From Aaosphaeria pasadenensis (taxonomy: Eukaryota > Ascomycota > Dothideomycetes > Pleosporales), in NCBI GenBank assembly GCA_022813625.1, contig JAKLMB010000003.1, forward strand, positions 930,001 through 994,000: 64,000 nt of DNA, in the 5' to 3' direction. Each line of letters starts with the position of its first letter. Positions within the stretch are counted from its first letter, which is position 1. The notes under the pieces were generated by a model. That model had not been told where the DNA came from. It did no database searches and worked only from the letters and a program-made list of their open reading frames with translations. Both the position numbers and the translations under genes were made by a program. Positions 46,401 to 55,572 of the stretch are shown here, in pieces.

Positions 46401-49400
46401 GCCAATGAATATAATTTGTGAGGAATGCAACTGGAAAGTGGTGCTGGAACAACCGAGAGGGTAGGAGGTGGAAGTTCCGATCGCTTATCTCCAGCTTCAT
46501 GAAGAGATTTACTCCCTCCTTCTCGAAATGGATCTGGTAATTGTGATATGACCGGGTCGTGGAGAAGCTGAACTCCTGAGACATAGAGGGAACTACATCG
46601 AGAGAGGTATTGTTAAAAAGCAGTTTATATGTTGGATGCATCCTGTAATCCTTGGGTAGCTTCGAAAAGGGAACACCATTCACGAGCAGCTCAGCTGTCA
46701 ACAGGTTGAAGTGAACAGGGGTCGTTGAAGAAGAGCCAGCGCTTGTGGAAGCCGTATTAGCCAACCAGTGTTGTTGTGGGCTGCCCAGTACCTTCCACGT
46801 GCCTTTCGTGGAAAACAGAGGCCATGTCACTGAAATAGCTTGATCTAAAACTGTCGTCCTGCAACATACATTCTGTACAATCTCAAAGGCACGAGACGTG
46901 AGTTTCTGCCAAGATTGGACCATGATATTATGAAGAGAGGAGTCGCTGCTTGATTTTGTTAACGCCTTGTTTCGTTGAATGATCATGGAACATTGCAGAA
47001 AAATGATGCATTCTGACGGTGAGGAGAGCAAAGTCTCGAGCCCAGGTTGGTCAATGTCGAATGTACTTGTGCCAACCAGGCCAATTTCAATCATTCTCAT
47101 GAACAATCCGGTCTCCTTTTCAACGTTAGGCGCTGATAGAGATCGCTGTTGGAGAGTCTCTAGCCATTGAAGAACAATGTGTCGGACTTCTCCAAGGAAT
47201 GCCAGACAACTTTGCATGACCCCTGCTGAATTGCAACAAGAAATGAGCCGGTTGGTGAGCTGTATAAAGCTCGCGACAGCCCTCCAAGATTCCCAATTTT
47301 CCTTGACCTGATCAAGAGCGTTTCTCAACTGACTCATTAAAGCGAATCCGAAAGTTTCATCTGTAAGCGGTCTATGGTTGATTCGTTCAGGACAGTTTTG
47401 CTCAGATTGGCACCCAGATTGGTGTATTGTTTGCATAATGAGCAATTGAACTTCTTCTTTTGCAAAATCCAGCGCAGGCATCGATAACTGTGTAAGAATA
47501 TTACTGTATTGAAGGTACGCGCCAAGTGCAAGAGACCCAAAAGCACGATACTCCTCGGGGAGGATGTGCTCCAGCGGCTTGGATTGGGTGGCAATTACAT
47601 CGTTAGGAGAAGCTCCATCAGGCTTTGATAAAGTCCTGACCACAAATTGTTGTAACTGGGCGGAACGTTCTGGCAGTTGATACAAACACTGACGCGACAA
47701 GCGATCAGTACTTTTGTAATCAACTGTAAAAACTTGGTCTTTGCAGTCGAAGTATTCATATTCAAGGCCGCTCTCGAGGCAGACATCCTTTGTCGAGACA
47801 CTTAGGATACTGTCACCGCTAGCCTTATTCTTATCTTGAGAAGCTGACCGAGGCTTAGACGCAAGAGCGATCCTGTCGTTAGAGTAAACTTCGAAGGTGA
47901 CGAATCGTGACAAATACGAATCGTTATGTAGAGTGCAAGGTGACTTGCAAGTGACGGCAGCCTTGTAGCCATGGCCGAAAACATCATGGTGAAGGAAGGT
48001 AGTTGCTGCACGCCATGCCTGAAATGCCTCGGGCACTTGCATTTCAAAAATGACACATTTGGCTTTCGTGTCGTCGATGGGTAAGGGTGCTTCAAAAAAG
48101 TCTATCGTTATGTTGTCGGCCTGTGCCTTCCATACACATTTCTCGCAAGACGGGTCGTGTACGCGTTCTGTGCTATACGCTGACGTCGTAGGTTCAAAGC
48201 GCTGCTGCTTTATATACGTACAGTCGATGCACTCGTGTTTCAAGAGAAGTGCTCGGTATTCCTCTTGTTTTGAAGCTAGCTCATTAACTTTTGATTCCTT
48301 TTGCATGTTCGCATCCTCAACAATCCTGCTATGGAGAGACTGAAGTTCGACCGAATCATCGAAAAACTTAGCAGCGAAAGAGGAAGCACGTTGACCGAAA
48401 TTACGCCAAGGTGGATGACGGGTACCACCAGCTTTATTGCGCGCTTGGATATACTCCTCCGCGCATGCAAGTCTGTGCATTTGTTGTTTTAAAGGCAGGA
48501 GTAGCGCCTGAAGAGGTTTGAGTGGTATATCCGGAGTATACTTTTCGAGCAATGGGTAGAGAAAGCAGGCCGATTTATCAATTGCGATCCATAGATCTAA
48601 GATGGTCAGGTGCATGATAGAAAGTGAGCCGGGATTATTGGCGTAGCACTTCTGACACAATGAGAAATAACGCAGCGTGAGATCAGACAGCCGACGGCAA
48701 GTGTCTGTAGCTTCCCAATTGCTCCGGATCCACGATGAAAGCTCGTATTCTACCCATATTTCGACGGCAGCTAAATTGAAGTATAGGTCGTCACTGCTCG
48801 CATCGATGTTCGATGGTAGCTGGCCTGCAGCGAATCGCACTGAATTAGTTGAAGGTTGAAAACTTGAAGTGCTTGCCGTTCCTTTTCCCACACTTAAGGA
48901 ACTGAGGAACCTCTCGAGATCTGGCAGATTTACAAGGACATTGTTGTGAGGCCTGAGTTCCACCAAGGACGAAATATCGATATTTGATGAATGGTTGTGT
49001 CTGACAGACTGCCATTTCTTTTCTAGATACTGCTGTGCCGCCAAACTGACGGTATGGATAGCTGTTAGCCATGCTGGCGGATTTGTTTGACTGGATAGAG
49101 ATGGTAAGAGCTTCTTAACACGCTGCGACAGCTTCATTAGAATAGTATAGATGACTTCGCAGTCTATACTAATTTTGGGATCAAGCGCTAGGCGAAGTAT
49201 CTCCGAAAGGAAGAAACAGATGAAAGGCTTGTACAGTGCACCACAACCAGCCCTGGTGGAGAAAGCGGTGAGGTTTAACTGCATAGAAACGCGAAGTAGG
49301 AGATATAATGGAGAACGTCGCCAGATAGCCCTTGAATCGAGTGACAGTACTTCGTCGCGCGTGTTTTTCCAGATCAATGACGATTCGACTGGCTTGCCCA

Positions 49401-50064
49401 GAGCTGAAATGCATGCCGTGAGGTAATGTGTCACGAGACCAGAACAATTGATATCCTTGCCCTTTTCAGGCGGGTCCTCGTCCAACTCGGCCTTCCATCG
49501 AAGAGATGGGGCGAATTGAGAGCAGAGCGTGGATATTGTGTGTGCAAGAGCAGCTGCTAAATCCGGGTCTTCAATTTGTTTCAGTGAGACACTCGAAGCT
49601 CGCGCTGGAAATGACCGGCGTAGGCGGCCTGGAGCACTTGTCACTGCCTTGTCCGCAGGTGAGAGCTCAAACGCATGGAACTCGACGGTCTCGGCAAATC
49701 GCCGAATGATCAGACCGGCGTTCTGAGATTTCACCTCTATCGGTATTTGATAGTTGTCGTTGCTAGACTTCAGTTGCGTTATGACATCCCGTAGACGTAT
49801 TTCATCCACATTGCCATTTTCCCGTCGGAGACTTTGACAAATCTCAACCATTTTGTGCGCTGACTCAATCTGATGTCGGTCTTGCGAAGAATCCAGATGT
49901 CCGCGAAACGTACTAAGCGTTTGGAGGAGAACGTCTAATAAGACTCGCTCATGCTCGTTCTCTGAGCGATCACTCCCTTGGGGTAATTTGGGTGGGAGAA
50001 CAGTGTGATATATGAGATAATTCAAGGCTGCTGCCGAAAGTTTCTTGGGCTTCTCCGTAGCCAT
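40444..50064 (-). CDS. Giant DUF6606/DUF3638/DUF3645 protein, SF2-like ATPase motifs, function unknown
   Basis: Very large protein, about 3170 residues, encoded by a frame open over 9.6 kb. Two probable introns of 54 nt, 41921..41868 and 40787..40734, lack stops and so do not interrupt the frame: both have GTACGT/GTAAGT donors, CTGAT or CTAAC branch sites and TAG/CAG acceptors, and removing them restores DKLAQACMRMRKLGKG and QEVSADGF. The N-terminus (LNYLIYHTVLPPKLPQ) is typical of DUF6606. The DUF3638 part has QLNMGEGKSSVI near 2100 and DESDE near 2227, and DUF3645 has VPYRSKDKPSPRSEFSHPDV near 2410. Near 2685 is LDEAHTRGTDLRLP. The last 60 residues are acidic. UniProt often labels such proteins ubiquitinyl hydrolase; I see no cysteine-protease motif I could defend. 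Cell location unknown. Confidence 0.88.
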   Translation of the reverse strand: MATEKPKKLSAAALNYLIYHTVLPPKLPQGSDRSENEHERVLLDVLLQTLSTFRGHLDSSQDRHQIESAHKMVEICQSLRRENGNVDEIRLRDVITQLKSSNDNYQIPIEVKSQNAGLIIRRFAETVEFHAFELSPADKAVTSAPGRLRRSFPARASSVSLKQIEDPDLAAALAHTISTLCSQFAPSLRWKAELDEDPPEKGKDINCSGLVTHYLTACISALGKPVESSLIWKNTRDEVLSLDSRAIWRRSPLYLLLRVSMQLNLTAFSTRAGCGALYKPFICFFLSEILRLALDPKISIDCEVIYTILMKLSQRVKKLLPSLSSQTNPPAWLTAIHTVSLAAQQYLEKKWQSVRHNHSSNIDISSLVELRPHNNVLVNLPDLERFLSSLSVGKGTASTSSFQPSTNSVRFAAGQLPSNIDASSDDLYFNLAAVEIWVEYELSSWIRSNWEATDTCRRLSDLTLRYFSLCQKCYANNPGSLSIMHLTILDLWIAIDKSACFLYPLLEKYTPDIPLKPLQALLLPLKQQMHRLACAEEYIQARNKAGGTRHPPWRNFGQRASSFAAKFFDDSVELQSLHSRIVEDANMQKESKVNELASKQEEYRALLLKHECIDCTYIKQQRFEPTTSAYSTERVHDPSCEKCVWKAQADNITIDFFEAPLPIDDTKAKCVIFEMQVPEAFQAWRAATTFLHHDVFGHGYKAAVTCKSPCTLHNDSYLSRFVTFEVYSNDRIALASKPRSASQDKNKASGDSILSVSTKDVCLESGLEYEYFDCKDQVFTVDYKSTDRLSRQCLYQLPERSAQLQQFVVRTLSKPDGASPNDVIATQSKPLEHILPEEYRAFGSLALGAYLQYSNILTQLSMPALDFAKEEVQLLIMQTIHQSGCQSEQNCPERINHRPLTDETFGFALMSQLRNALDQVKENWESWRAVASFIQLTNRLISCCNSAGVMQSCLAFLGEVRHIVLQWLETLQQRSLSAPNVEKETGLFMRMIEIGLVGTSTFDIDQPGLETLLSSPSECIIFLQCSMIIQRNKALTKSSSDSSLHNIMVQSWQKLTSRAFEIVQNVCCRTTVLDQAISVTWPLFSTKGTWKVLGSPQQHWLANTASTSAGSSSTTPVHFNLLTAELLVNGVPFSKLPKDYRMHPTYKLLFNNTSLDVVPSMSQEFSFSTTRSYHNYQIHFEKEGVNLFMKLEISDRNFHLLPSRLFQHHFPVAFLTNYIHWHEKDANVVHFCHRDSPWPLEQSKNWHLKKVDSQWCLLQAGRRLLAHTSDTTRRLCNLLSGLEQRSHIHTFFNADNHTIDIELPRLQLSFFFDRSKMALFSKQYRGLIVDPCQKVETLVGLTTKLVLKGHRKTTRRLVLIPEGTITYSRADSHVSVSVALGAGSRTHAYHVDEVLGRLLDDGSLHSKIYLCYLHALTSYCLPDPLTGHTGTESALAILRSGSVRSFEVLSQCDLVLLETIARITPARSFSSAKTTDRQKVVWDENLPFMSQNPLFYTHVSTLLDIERQRRSLCQQAIPGELFSLKFAQKDLIRRELSRTSTFHVYASGEEQHPICADTFYDGSHTDGNIQSEKRSYHAACLVLRDKRGSDKRLSADSQADFFEKYFKNATIQGQKRSINSSELRYDARWLEPITDWIKTNWCDLHASISKEPHNFNRYDMAMWLSSVAFGIETDMDTVRILALLFRSSDMQAIEVPQAALFDMSKGTKASFRELEFHLKFAQKPLSIPHFPFPRKPHEAEKTYKARRTRAYRTEQQRSITLLVDFFIRLWPSQDIRIPPEHAARSFLHVDQAISIVQGLFQKWLDNGRLSIYLDTLLSTAGKQPVIGLRSLDVAKLPIKPVLTSRAHRICPANIFQRGPCELALPPQVPNIHIQQHNDGIQLHVQKHFLSLCKALEVRAESVSERNLVFGLREGLSSLQFDRYEIAQMSSSEIESLLQRYLHDCQKYTTQLYDALVRAISCSIYPHVLGLQSSWTPAKLSELYRPLLPRISPALFLTQLNRDNWLRLSDNWQSAIVQYGLALTEYNRAIRMVGLVHDPMDLVQELRNPGHENWNPMDQPENLLLEVESCITIRSVQEEIATHMREPENEQNTIMQLNMGEGKSSVITPLVAISVADGTKLARVVVARPQSKQMLEMLVCKVGGLLNRRVYHMPFSRSLKLDEVQVLLIQEILKDCIENRGILLMQPEHILSFKLMGLECLLGDKTEIGEALIGVQNFLNEKSRDIVDESDENFGVHFELIYTVGTPAPIEFSPERWCVLQEVMAMVAACAREVKTTLPLSIEVDNPHAERFPRIRILKHDAKVMLMTKVAARICTTQLTGLHIIRQSQAVRDAVYNYITEQNVSEHDISAVENDGMWTESMRTILLLLRGLFAGGILPFVLGNKRWKVQYGVDPAPEPRTKVAVPYRSKDKPSPRSEFSHPDVLILLTLLSYYYGGLDDKSLSLAFEHLLRSDQADSEYATWIDGATANMLPREYHRLGNINLRDSSNCKQQIFPGLRFSKGAIDYYLKHIVFPKELKEYPHKLSASGWDIGQVKSHPLTGFSGTNDSRHTLPLMIKYLDLEQQKDTNALNLANLLQGMNSVALIPSRPETVQSDAEHLLDFITSMTPTVRVILDVGAQILELDNLEVARRWLEMSELSDAQAVIFFNDNDELCICDRQGRVEALQTSTYARNPELCLVYLDEAHTRGTDLRLPRNYRAAVTLGAGLTKDKLAQGTLCRSELMYTRFTDLPLACMRMRKLGKGQSVVYCVPEEIRVKILEKMNKAQESQISVSDVLCWTILETWMDLRRNMRLWAAQGRRFYHQQFIVENETISKEVVERLLENEAVSLESRYKPLTSTQLQERQFEGWDIENDNISKIVERCREFGAMNVSLAELQEEQERELYPEIEAEREVEEVLQVTAANHRLDRNIGNLVRTGILKATPTIIPAFETLKETTIAKEFNIPRFPGGVFVTSDYARTVKLPAGSYSDLYHRPIQWIISVPDRKDTSMIQALVIISPFEANSLYPYIKSHDKVTLHLYSPRQNPSYRSLDRLNLYNVGREFDPDSVPRSMTLQLNLFAGQLYLRSYEEYVELCNHLGLAHAATEDDQEVSRKLNALPIISHLSTNLSTADGFITSSTGHWGFTKSPVGFLKGLFTKIRRDCRGIDKSHMGFILEGAHLEEDDFPPVDDVDVDDNVEVEAEAEAKVKVENMDIDDEDSLFVRLAG

Positions 50065-51702
50065 GATGATGGGGAAGAGCTCGCTCAGTCTCGGAGCGAA
50101 GTAGCTTGGACCGTGAAAGAATGGTTTTCAAGCTCTACATTTGGGTATCGTGGGTTCTTTTAGGTAACGTGAAGGCGTTTTTGCGTGTGATAACGGTCGC
50201 GATTCGTGGGAAATTGGATAGGAGTGAAGAGTGAGTGGAGTGGACTGATCAACGCAAGTTTGAGCTGTGAGGAGAGGAAAAGGTGAATTGGCAGGCCGAG
50301 CAGAGCAAGCCGAACGCGAGCGGTCCACCGGGATCAGAGGTAAAGAAGAGAGATAGAAGGATAGGGATAGCAGAGAGAGGGGGACAGAGGGAAAAGGTAG
50401 GTCGAGAGCTATGAGAGAGCGTGGTCAAGGATATGGAGAGAGGAGAGAGAGGTCAAGGATAGAGAGAGGGGAGAGAGGTAAAGGATAAAGAGAAGAGAGA
50501 GAGGTAAAGGATAAAGAGAAGAGAGATAGGTAAAGGATCAAGAGAGGAGAGAGGTGAGAAGAAGAGAGGCGGTGGGAGGTGAGAGAAGAGACAGAAACGA
50601 GAAAGTGCCCGCAACCAAAATGTTTACTTCCACAATCTATTCGCTGGTGAGCTCATCAACAGAACAGCCATGTCAGGCCAGATTGTTTTGAGGGTATCAG
50701 CTCTAATAAAATCAATCATATAGTCGAAAGCCGCTCCATTTGGTGTCGTTAGAGCTTGGACGTCCGCCTCTATACATTCGCTTCAATTATGACAATTGAA
50801 GGCGTGGGCAGTGACAGATTAGTGACCGGATTGAGGTACAGTTACTAGGAACAAATGCATCATATTTTGAGACCATTCATATCCCCAATGATTTACTCCA
50901 GCAAAGGTTGTTCTTAGATTTCATGTTAGGTAGGTACCTAGTAGTCACCACTAAAGTTCTCGCGCGCGATGGCACTGTGACAGTTTCCAGAAAGGTGTTT
51001 TTTCTGTCTGCCGCATCCGTTGATGCCTACAGAGCTCGGCAGGCGTAATTGAAACATGGTAAATCTCAAGAAATTTACAGTGACGGATGATGGGATTGTG
51101 CAGCTTTCGATGGAGATAGTCGAGAAAGTGATGATGCCTGCTTCATGTTGAGAGATGGAAATGATGTCCGTACATCGCTCTAGCCGTGTTCGGGATGGCG
51201 GAGTTGTGTACGCGACTTGTGCGTGTTCATATCCAAATCTAGTCCTCCAACATTATTCGAACATCTGATATAAATGCACTTTAAATATTTTCTTTAAAAA
51301 AAAATTCGCCTGCAGCTTGTGGTAATCCGTGAGATTGTTTGCAGAGTGGCATCTCAACCACACCCGTTTTATGTGTACAGGCTTACGAAGAGACTTTTCG
51401 GGTCGAGGCGACGAACGAAGAAATGTTGTAACCTAACCTTTCCAACATCAATCATTTCTCGTTTAACAAGCTATCTACCATAGAAGATTCAATGCTTGTG
51501 TCGGCTTACAATGCAATCGTTGAGATGTAAAGCAAATGGTGCCAGACATCAAAATGACATCACGATTGAGGTTGGGCCGAGGCCCCATACCTTTAACGAG
51601 TCTCGTTTCGTCTCGTGTAACTCTCTTATCTTCCGTCAGCCTCATCACAAACTCGGGTAGAACCCTATCAAAAACATCCAATCGCTATACCTAGTCATAA
51701 TC
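50065..51702. other. Intergenic region upstream of giant gene and MAPEG gene
   Basis: Divergent promoter of 1.6 kb. From about 50340 to 50600 the plus strand is almost all purine and includes the tandem repeat listed separately. No gene is supported in 50600-51700. Confidence 0.55.
50423..50556 (+). repeat. Purine-rich tandem repeat, five copies of 26-28 bp
   Basis: Copies start at 50423, 50451, 50477, 50503 and 50529, each beginning GGTCAAGGAT or GGTAAAGGAT followed by an AGAGA-rich tail. The third and fourth copies are nearly identical. It lies about 360-490 bases upstream of the giant gene start. Confidence 0.8.
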
Positions 51703-52197
51703 ATGCCTTCCTTCTTGGATACCTACAACCCTTCAATTCTGGCCATCCCGGCCATGCACATTCTCTCCGTTCTTCCACACAGCTATGCCCTCTCTGTCGC
51801 GACCGGAGGCAAACTCGCCAAATGGGACAACCGCAACCCTCGCTCCACCACTATGAAAGCCAAACTCAAAGAACGACTCGACTCCCAGACATATGCACTC
51901 TACGAGCGTCTTGAGGCTTGCCACGCAAATGGAATGGAGAATCTCCCCCTGTTCGCTGTTGCAGTTGTGCTCGGCAACCTAGCTGGATTGAAGAAGGATG
52001 GTCTCGGTGGTATGACTGGTTTCGCCGCTTCGTTCCTTGCCATCCGTCTTGCATATACCGCAGTCTACATCAACAATAAGACGCAAGGCCTGACACTCGT
52101 CCGAAGTGGTTTGTGGGCGGCTGGTGTGGGATTGTGTTGGCGAATTATCATCAAGTCTGCGAAGGCATTGGGTAGCAGTAAGAAGATGTGGTTCTAG
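51703..52197 (+). CDS. MAPEG-family membrane protein
   Basis: Single-exon integral membrane protein of 164 residues with the MAPEG layout (membrane-associated proteins in eicosanoid and glutathione metabolism). It has four hydrophobic segments and, after the first, the family signature ERLEACHANGMENLPLFAVA, in which the Glu and Asn that bind glutathione in characterised members are visible. Residues before it are a hydrophobic helix and a basic loop. Start is MPSFLDTYNPSIL. Fungal members are mostly uncharacterised, so glutathione transferase or peroxidase activity is inferred only. No operon-like neighbours. Confidence 0.88.
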   Translation: MPSFLDTYNPSILAIPAMHILSVLPHSYALSVATGGKLAKWDNRNPRSTTMKAKLKERLDSQTYALYERLEACHANGMENLPLFAVAVVLGNLAGLKKDGLGGMTGFAASFLAIRLAYTAVYINNKTQGLTLVRSGLWAAGVGLCWRIIIKSAKALGSSKKMWF

Positions 52198-53555
52198 TTA
52201 CCACAATTATTGTACGGAGGATTGTGCATCATTGCATGCCTTTGGTAGCCGATTGATTTTGTTGTAGACGATATTCTGCACAGCACATGCATTCTCGCCA
52301 CATGTCATGCTTAGCATTACTTCTCTCCAATTTTGAGTCGTTCGTGGGCTCTTTTCACAATATCAAGTCTATGACAAATTAAGAGGCGTCCTGGCTCGTT
52401 TCCATTCGGCGAGGTTAATGGGGCTATATGATGACAGCATTGCAACAAATAACAGTAAATCCCGAGCTTTTTCGGATTTGTACTTACGGAAACAATGATA
52501 GAAGGTGCTCTCGCTGCTCACCCATAAAAAAATGAATCCCCCCGTATTACATGGTGCGAGTATGCATGCACCGCCAAGAAAGACTGGGCAGTGCTAGATG
52601 TGATGAATGTTATGGATGTACGAGATGCCTTTCGATGCTGCAGATGGCCATATCTCTTGTGATCCATTTCCGAAGTGTAATATAGTCTTGCATATTTTTG
52701 GGTAGGTCCGAATTAGAGAGAGAACATAATCGCATAAGCGTTTCAGGAATGTTTTGCGAAATAATTAGAGAACATTGCAACGTCGACTATGTCCCCTGAC
52801 AGTGGACTAGAATGCTCACCTAGCCCAGACAGACACCCGTCTGAGTAACGATTGCTTGTGTGTTGATTGGGCAAGTATGTAAGATTACTAGCTTTACGGC
52901 CGGATCGACTGCTTTTTTCGTTATGCGAGGCTGAAACCACGCGTCATACTTTATATCTGTACGCAAAAAATCGACCTTTTCAGTAAGAGGTCAAAAGACG
53001 ATGTAATGAATTATACTTATGGTCCAGCCATGAGCCACCTTGAAACATAATCAGACAGTTGCCAAGGAGAAGCACAGTAAGACTCACAAATGTTGGTTGC
53101 CGCGATAACAACTCAGCTTCAAAGTTCCATTCACGCTAGGAGATTCGCAGTCAACATCAATACATTCACAAGGCGGATCTTGTTTTCGTCCAGCTCTCGT
53201 AGGCAGTGGAGCAGTTCTTGGAACCATATGCAAGCCGGGAGTCGTAACTCTTAAAAGTAAGCCTGGGTCATTTAGCATTGCGGCTTCGCTTGGATACAAG
53301 GTTTATCAGCTTATTGCCATGGTGAGGCTGAGATAGTGAACAGCCGCTGGAGGCGCAGCCCGCAAATCCACCGAAACAATGTTGATTGGCTGACTTCGAA
53401 GCTTTCCTGGCTCTCTATTCGTCGGCTCGTATAGATGGATCTGACAGGCACGTGATCATTGCTGGGACCGAGTAATACACCTACAATGATCAGTAGGATA
53501 AAAGGGATCAGTAGTGTCAGTTCGTTTACTCGTATAACAATTGCTTGATACTAAG
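52198..53555. other. Intergenic region, nothing recognised
   Basis: Contains the 3' region of the MAPEG gene and the promoter of the Zn2Cys6 regulator. One CACGTGAT (53450-53457) occurs about 100 bases upstream of the regulator start. No gene is supported. Confidence 0.5.
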
Positions 53556-55298
53556 ATGCCGCCGAGCTCAGCGAAGAAAGTGACAGGTCCCAAACCAGCC
53601 AAAGAACGAAAGAGGCAGTGGGCCCCTAAATCCCGAAGAGGATGTTTAACATGCAAGTAGGTATTAGAAAATCTATGATACGTCAGAGAGACACAGCATC
53701 ATCCCAGTTCTATGAGATTGTCATTTTCTAATCAAAACAGGATTCGTCGGGTTAAATGTGATGAAGCTAAACCGAGCTGTGAGCGATGTTCTTCCACAGG
53801 CCGTACTTGCGAATATGGCACCGAGCCCACGCAGAACCAACGCATCATCACGCATGATCGATTCAGATTCATCGCACATCCTCTATCAATAAACTTGATT
53901 CCTGGTCTTCGACTTGATACCGCAGAAGAAAGAGCAAGTCTCAGTTTCTTCGAACAACACGCAAGCTTGGAGCTATGCGGACCATTCAACAGTAAATTCT
54001 GGCAGCGCCAGCTGTTGCAAGCTGCACAGATTCACCCCGTCATCCGATATTCAGTTGTTGCACTCGGTGCAATGTATAGGAAACTTGCTTCTGGAACCGC
54101 CTCAAACGTTCCGGATGATCCGACAGACAATCAGATTCGTTTCGCCCTACAACAGTCGAATCGGGCGATTCAAGAGCTTGTCAAGCCAGCTCGTGCTGCC
54201 AGCCCAGCGGATAAGATTACGATCTTGACAAGCTGTGTTCTTTTCCACAGTATGGCTTGTATTCAAGGACTCCAGATGAACGCATTGAGCCATTTGCGTA
54301 GCGGTCTCAAGCTACTGCAAGAGATAGATGAACAATACCCAAACATACAAGAGATGGCTCGGGACCAACCGATAACGATTGATTGCTTGAGATCCATCAT
54401 GGTCAGCTTCGATGTGCAAGCCCGGACACAGATGAGTGTACCGGATCTTCTGGATTGGGAACTGCCACCAGGCCATGGCCAGTATCACACTTATGCCGAC
54501 TCGTATACGGCAATATGCCAAGCTCAAGTGTACCTGGAGGCACTCCTGAATCACATCCTGTGCTACTTACAAAGCCTCTACAAGCCAGAAAAGTGGAATC
54601 CAAGAACCATAATGACTACGCTCAGCTTGTTCAAGGAGCAGATTATGTTTGGACGCACCATGGTAGATGATATTGAAGCCCAGTTATACGCCGAGAATGA
54701 TACGGCGCAACGGCGGGCGTTCATAGCGCTACGCATGCTACAGACGACGGCGGAAGTATTCGTAAACATAGTTGAGCGGCGAACACGTACAGCTCAAGCG
54801 TGTGACGATATGTCTGACAGGCATTCAGCAAGCGACGAACCTTTTTATCGTCTATTCGACCTCGCGTCAGAGCTCCTGGAGTTGACTGCTACACCACGAC
54901 AAGTTGATGGATGTCCTTCGGTCCGACCGGTATTTTCTGCAGGCTATGGCTCAGTCGCAGCTCTATGGATGGTGTCTGTTAGAGCCAAGAGTTTCAACTT
55001 GCGGCGGAAGGCAATCAACATGCTTCTGAACAATCCACGTAGGGAAGGGCTGTGGGATGCGCCATCTGTCGGCCAAATCGCCAAAGCAATACTTGAATTT
55101 GAGGAGACAAGTGCGAGGGAAGAACTAGGGATAATGCCCTCAGAACTAGATGAGGCACACTCACAAGATCTAGAATATCTCCGATGCGCAGATATTGTAG
55201 TGCGGTATGATGGGCCGCGACAAGCTGTGACAGATATTCGAAATCTAAGACAAGTACTACGCAATGAGCGCGGGATACAGACTACCTGTAGGTGGTGA
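53556..55298 (+). CDS. Zn2Cys6 fungal transcription factor
   Basis: Predicted nuclear DNA-binding regulator of 552 residues. Exon 1 is 53556..53656, intron 53657..53740 (84 nt, GTAGGT to CAAAACAG), exon 2 53741..55298. Exon 1 encodes a basic lead ending CLTCK; exon 2 continues IRRVKCDEAKPSCERC and TGRTCEYG, so the six zinc cysteines are split by the intron after the second cysteine, a common arrangement. The middle region begins AEERASLSFFEQHASLELCG and contains HPVIRYSVVALGAMYRKL and QFxLQQSNRAI-like helices, as in the large C6 regulator family without a fungal-specific transcription domain. Target genes cannot be told; no cluster is adjacent. Confidence 0.9.
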
Positions 55299-55572
55299 GG
55301 CAAGCTACCCATTGGGATAAAAAGATCTTCAGGAAGTTTTGCAGTATGCACGCAGGCGTGCCAGTTCAGCAATTTTGAGAGATCAGGGAGCTGGAAACCA
55401 GCGATGTCAGCCCGGCGCATCCCCACTTTTAGGCTGCTTTAGGCTGCGGCTGGGGTGTAGCCTCGTTTCCACCTAGTTTGTTGCCTGATGCAAACAACTG
55501 AACCATAAATACTGTTCTTTGCGACCATCTGTCGCTATCTATCCAATACACTTTACCAACTTTTGCATCAAA

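Noticed and set aside
53450..53457. Single CACGTGAT box before the Zn2Cys6 gene as an autoregulatory site
   Set aside because: Zn2Cys6 factors bind CGG-type triplets, not CACGTG; one octamer is not enough for a claim.
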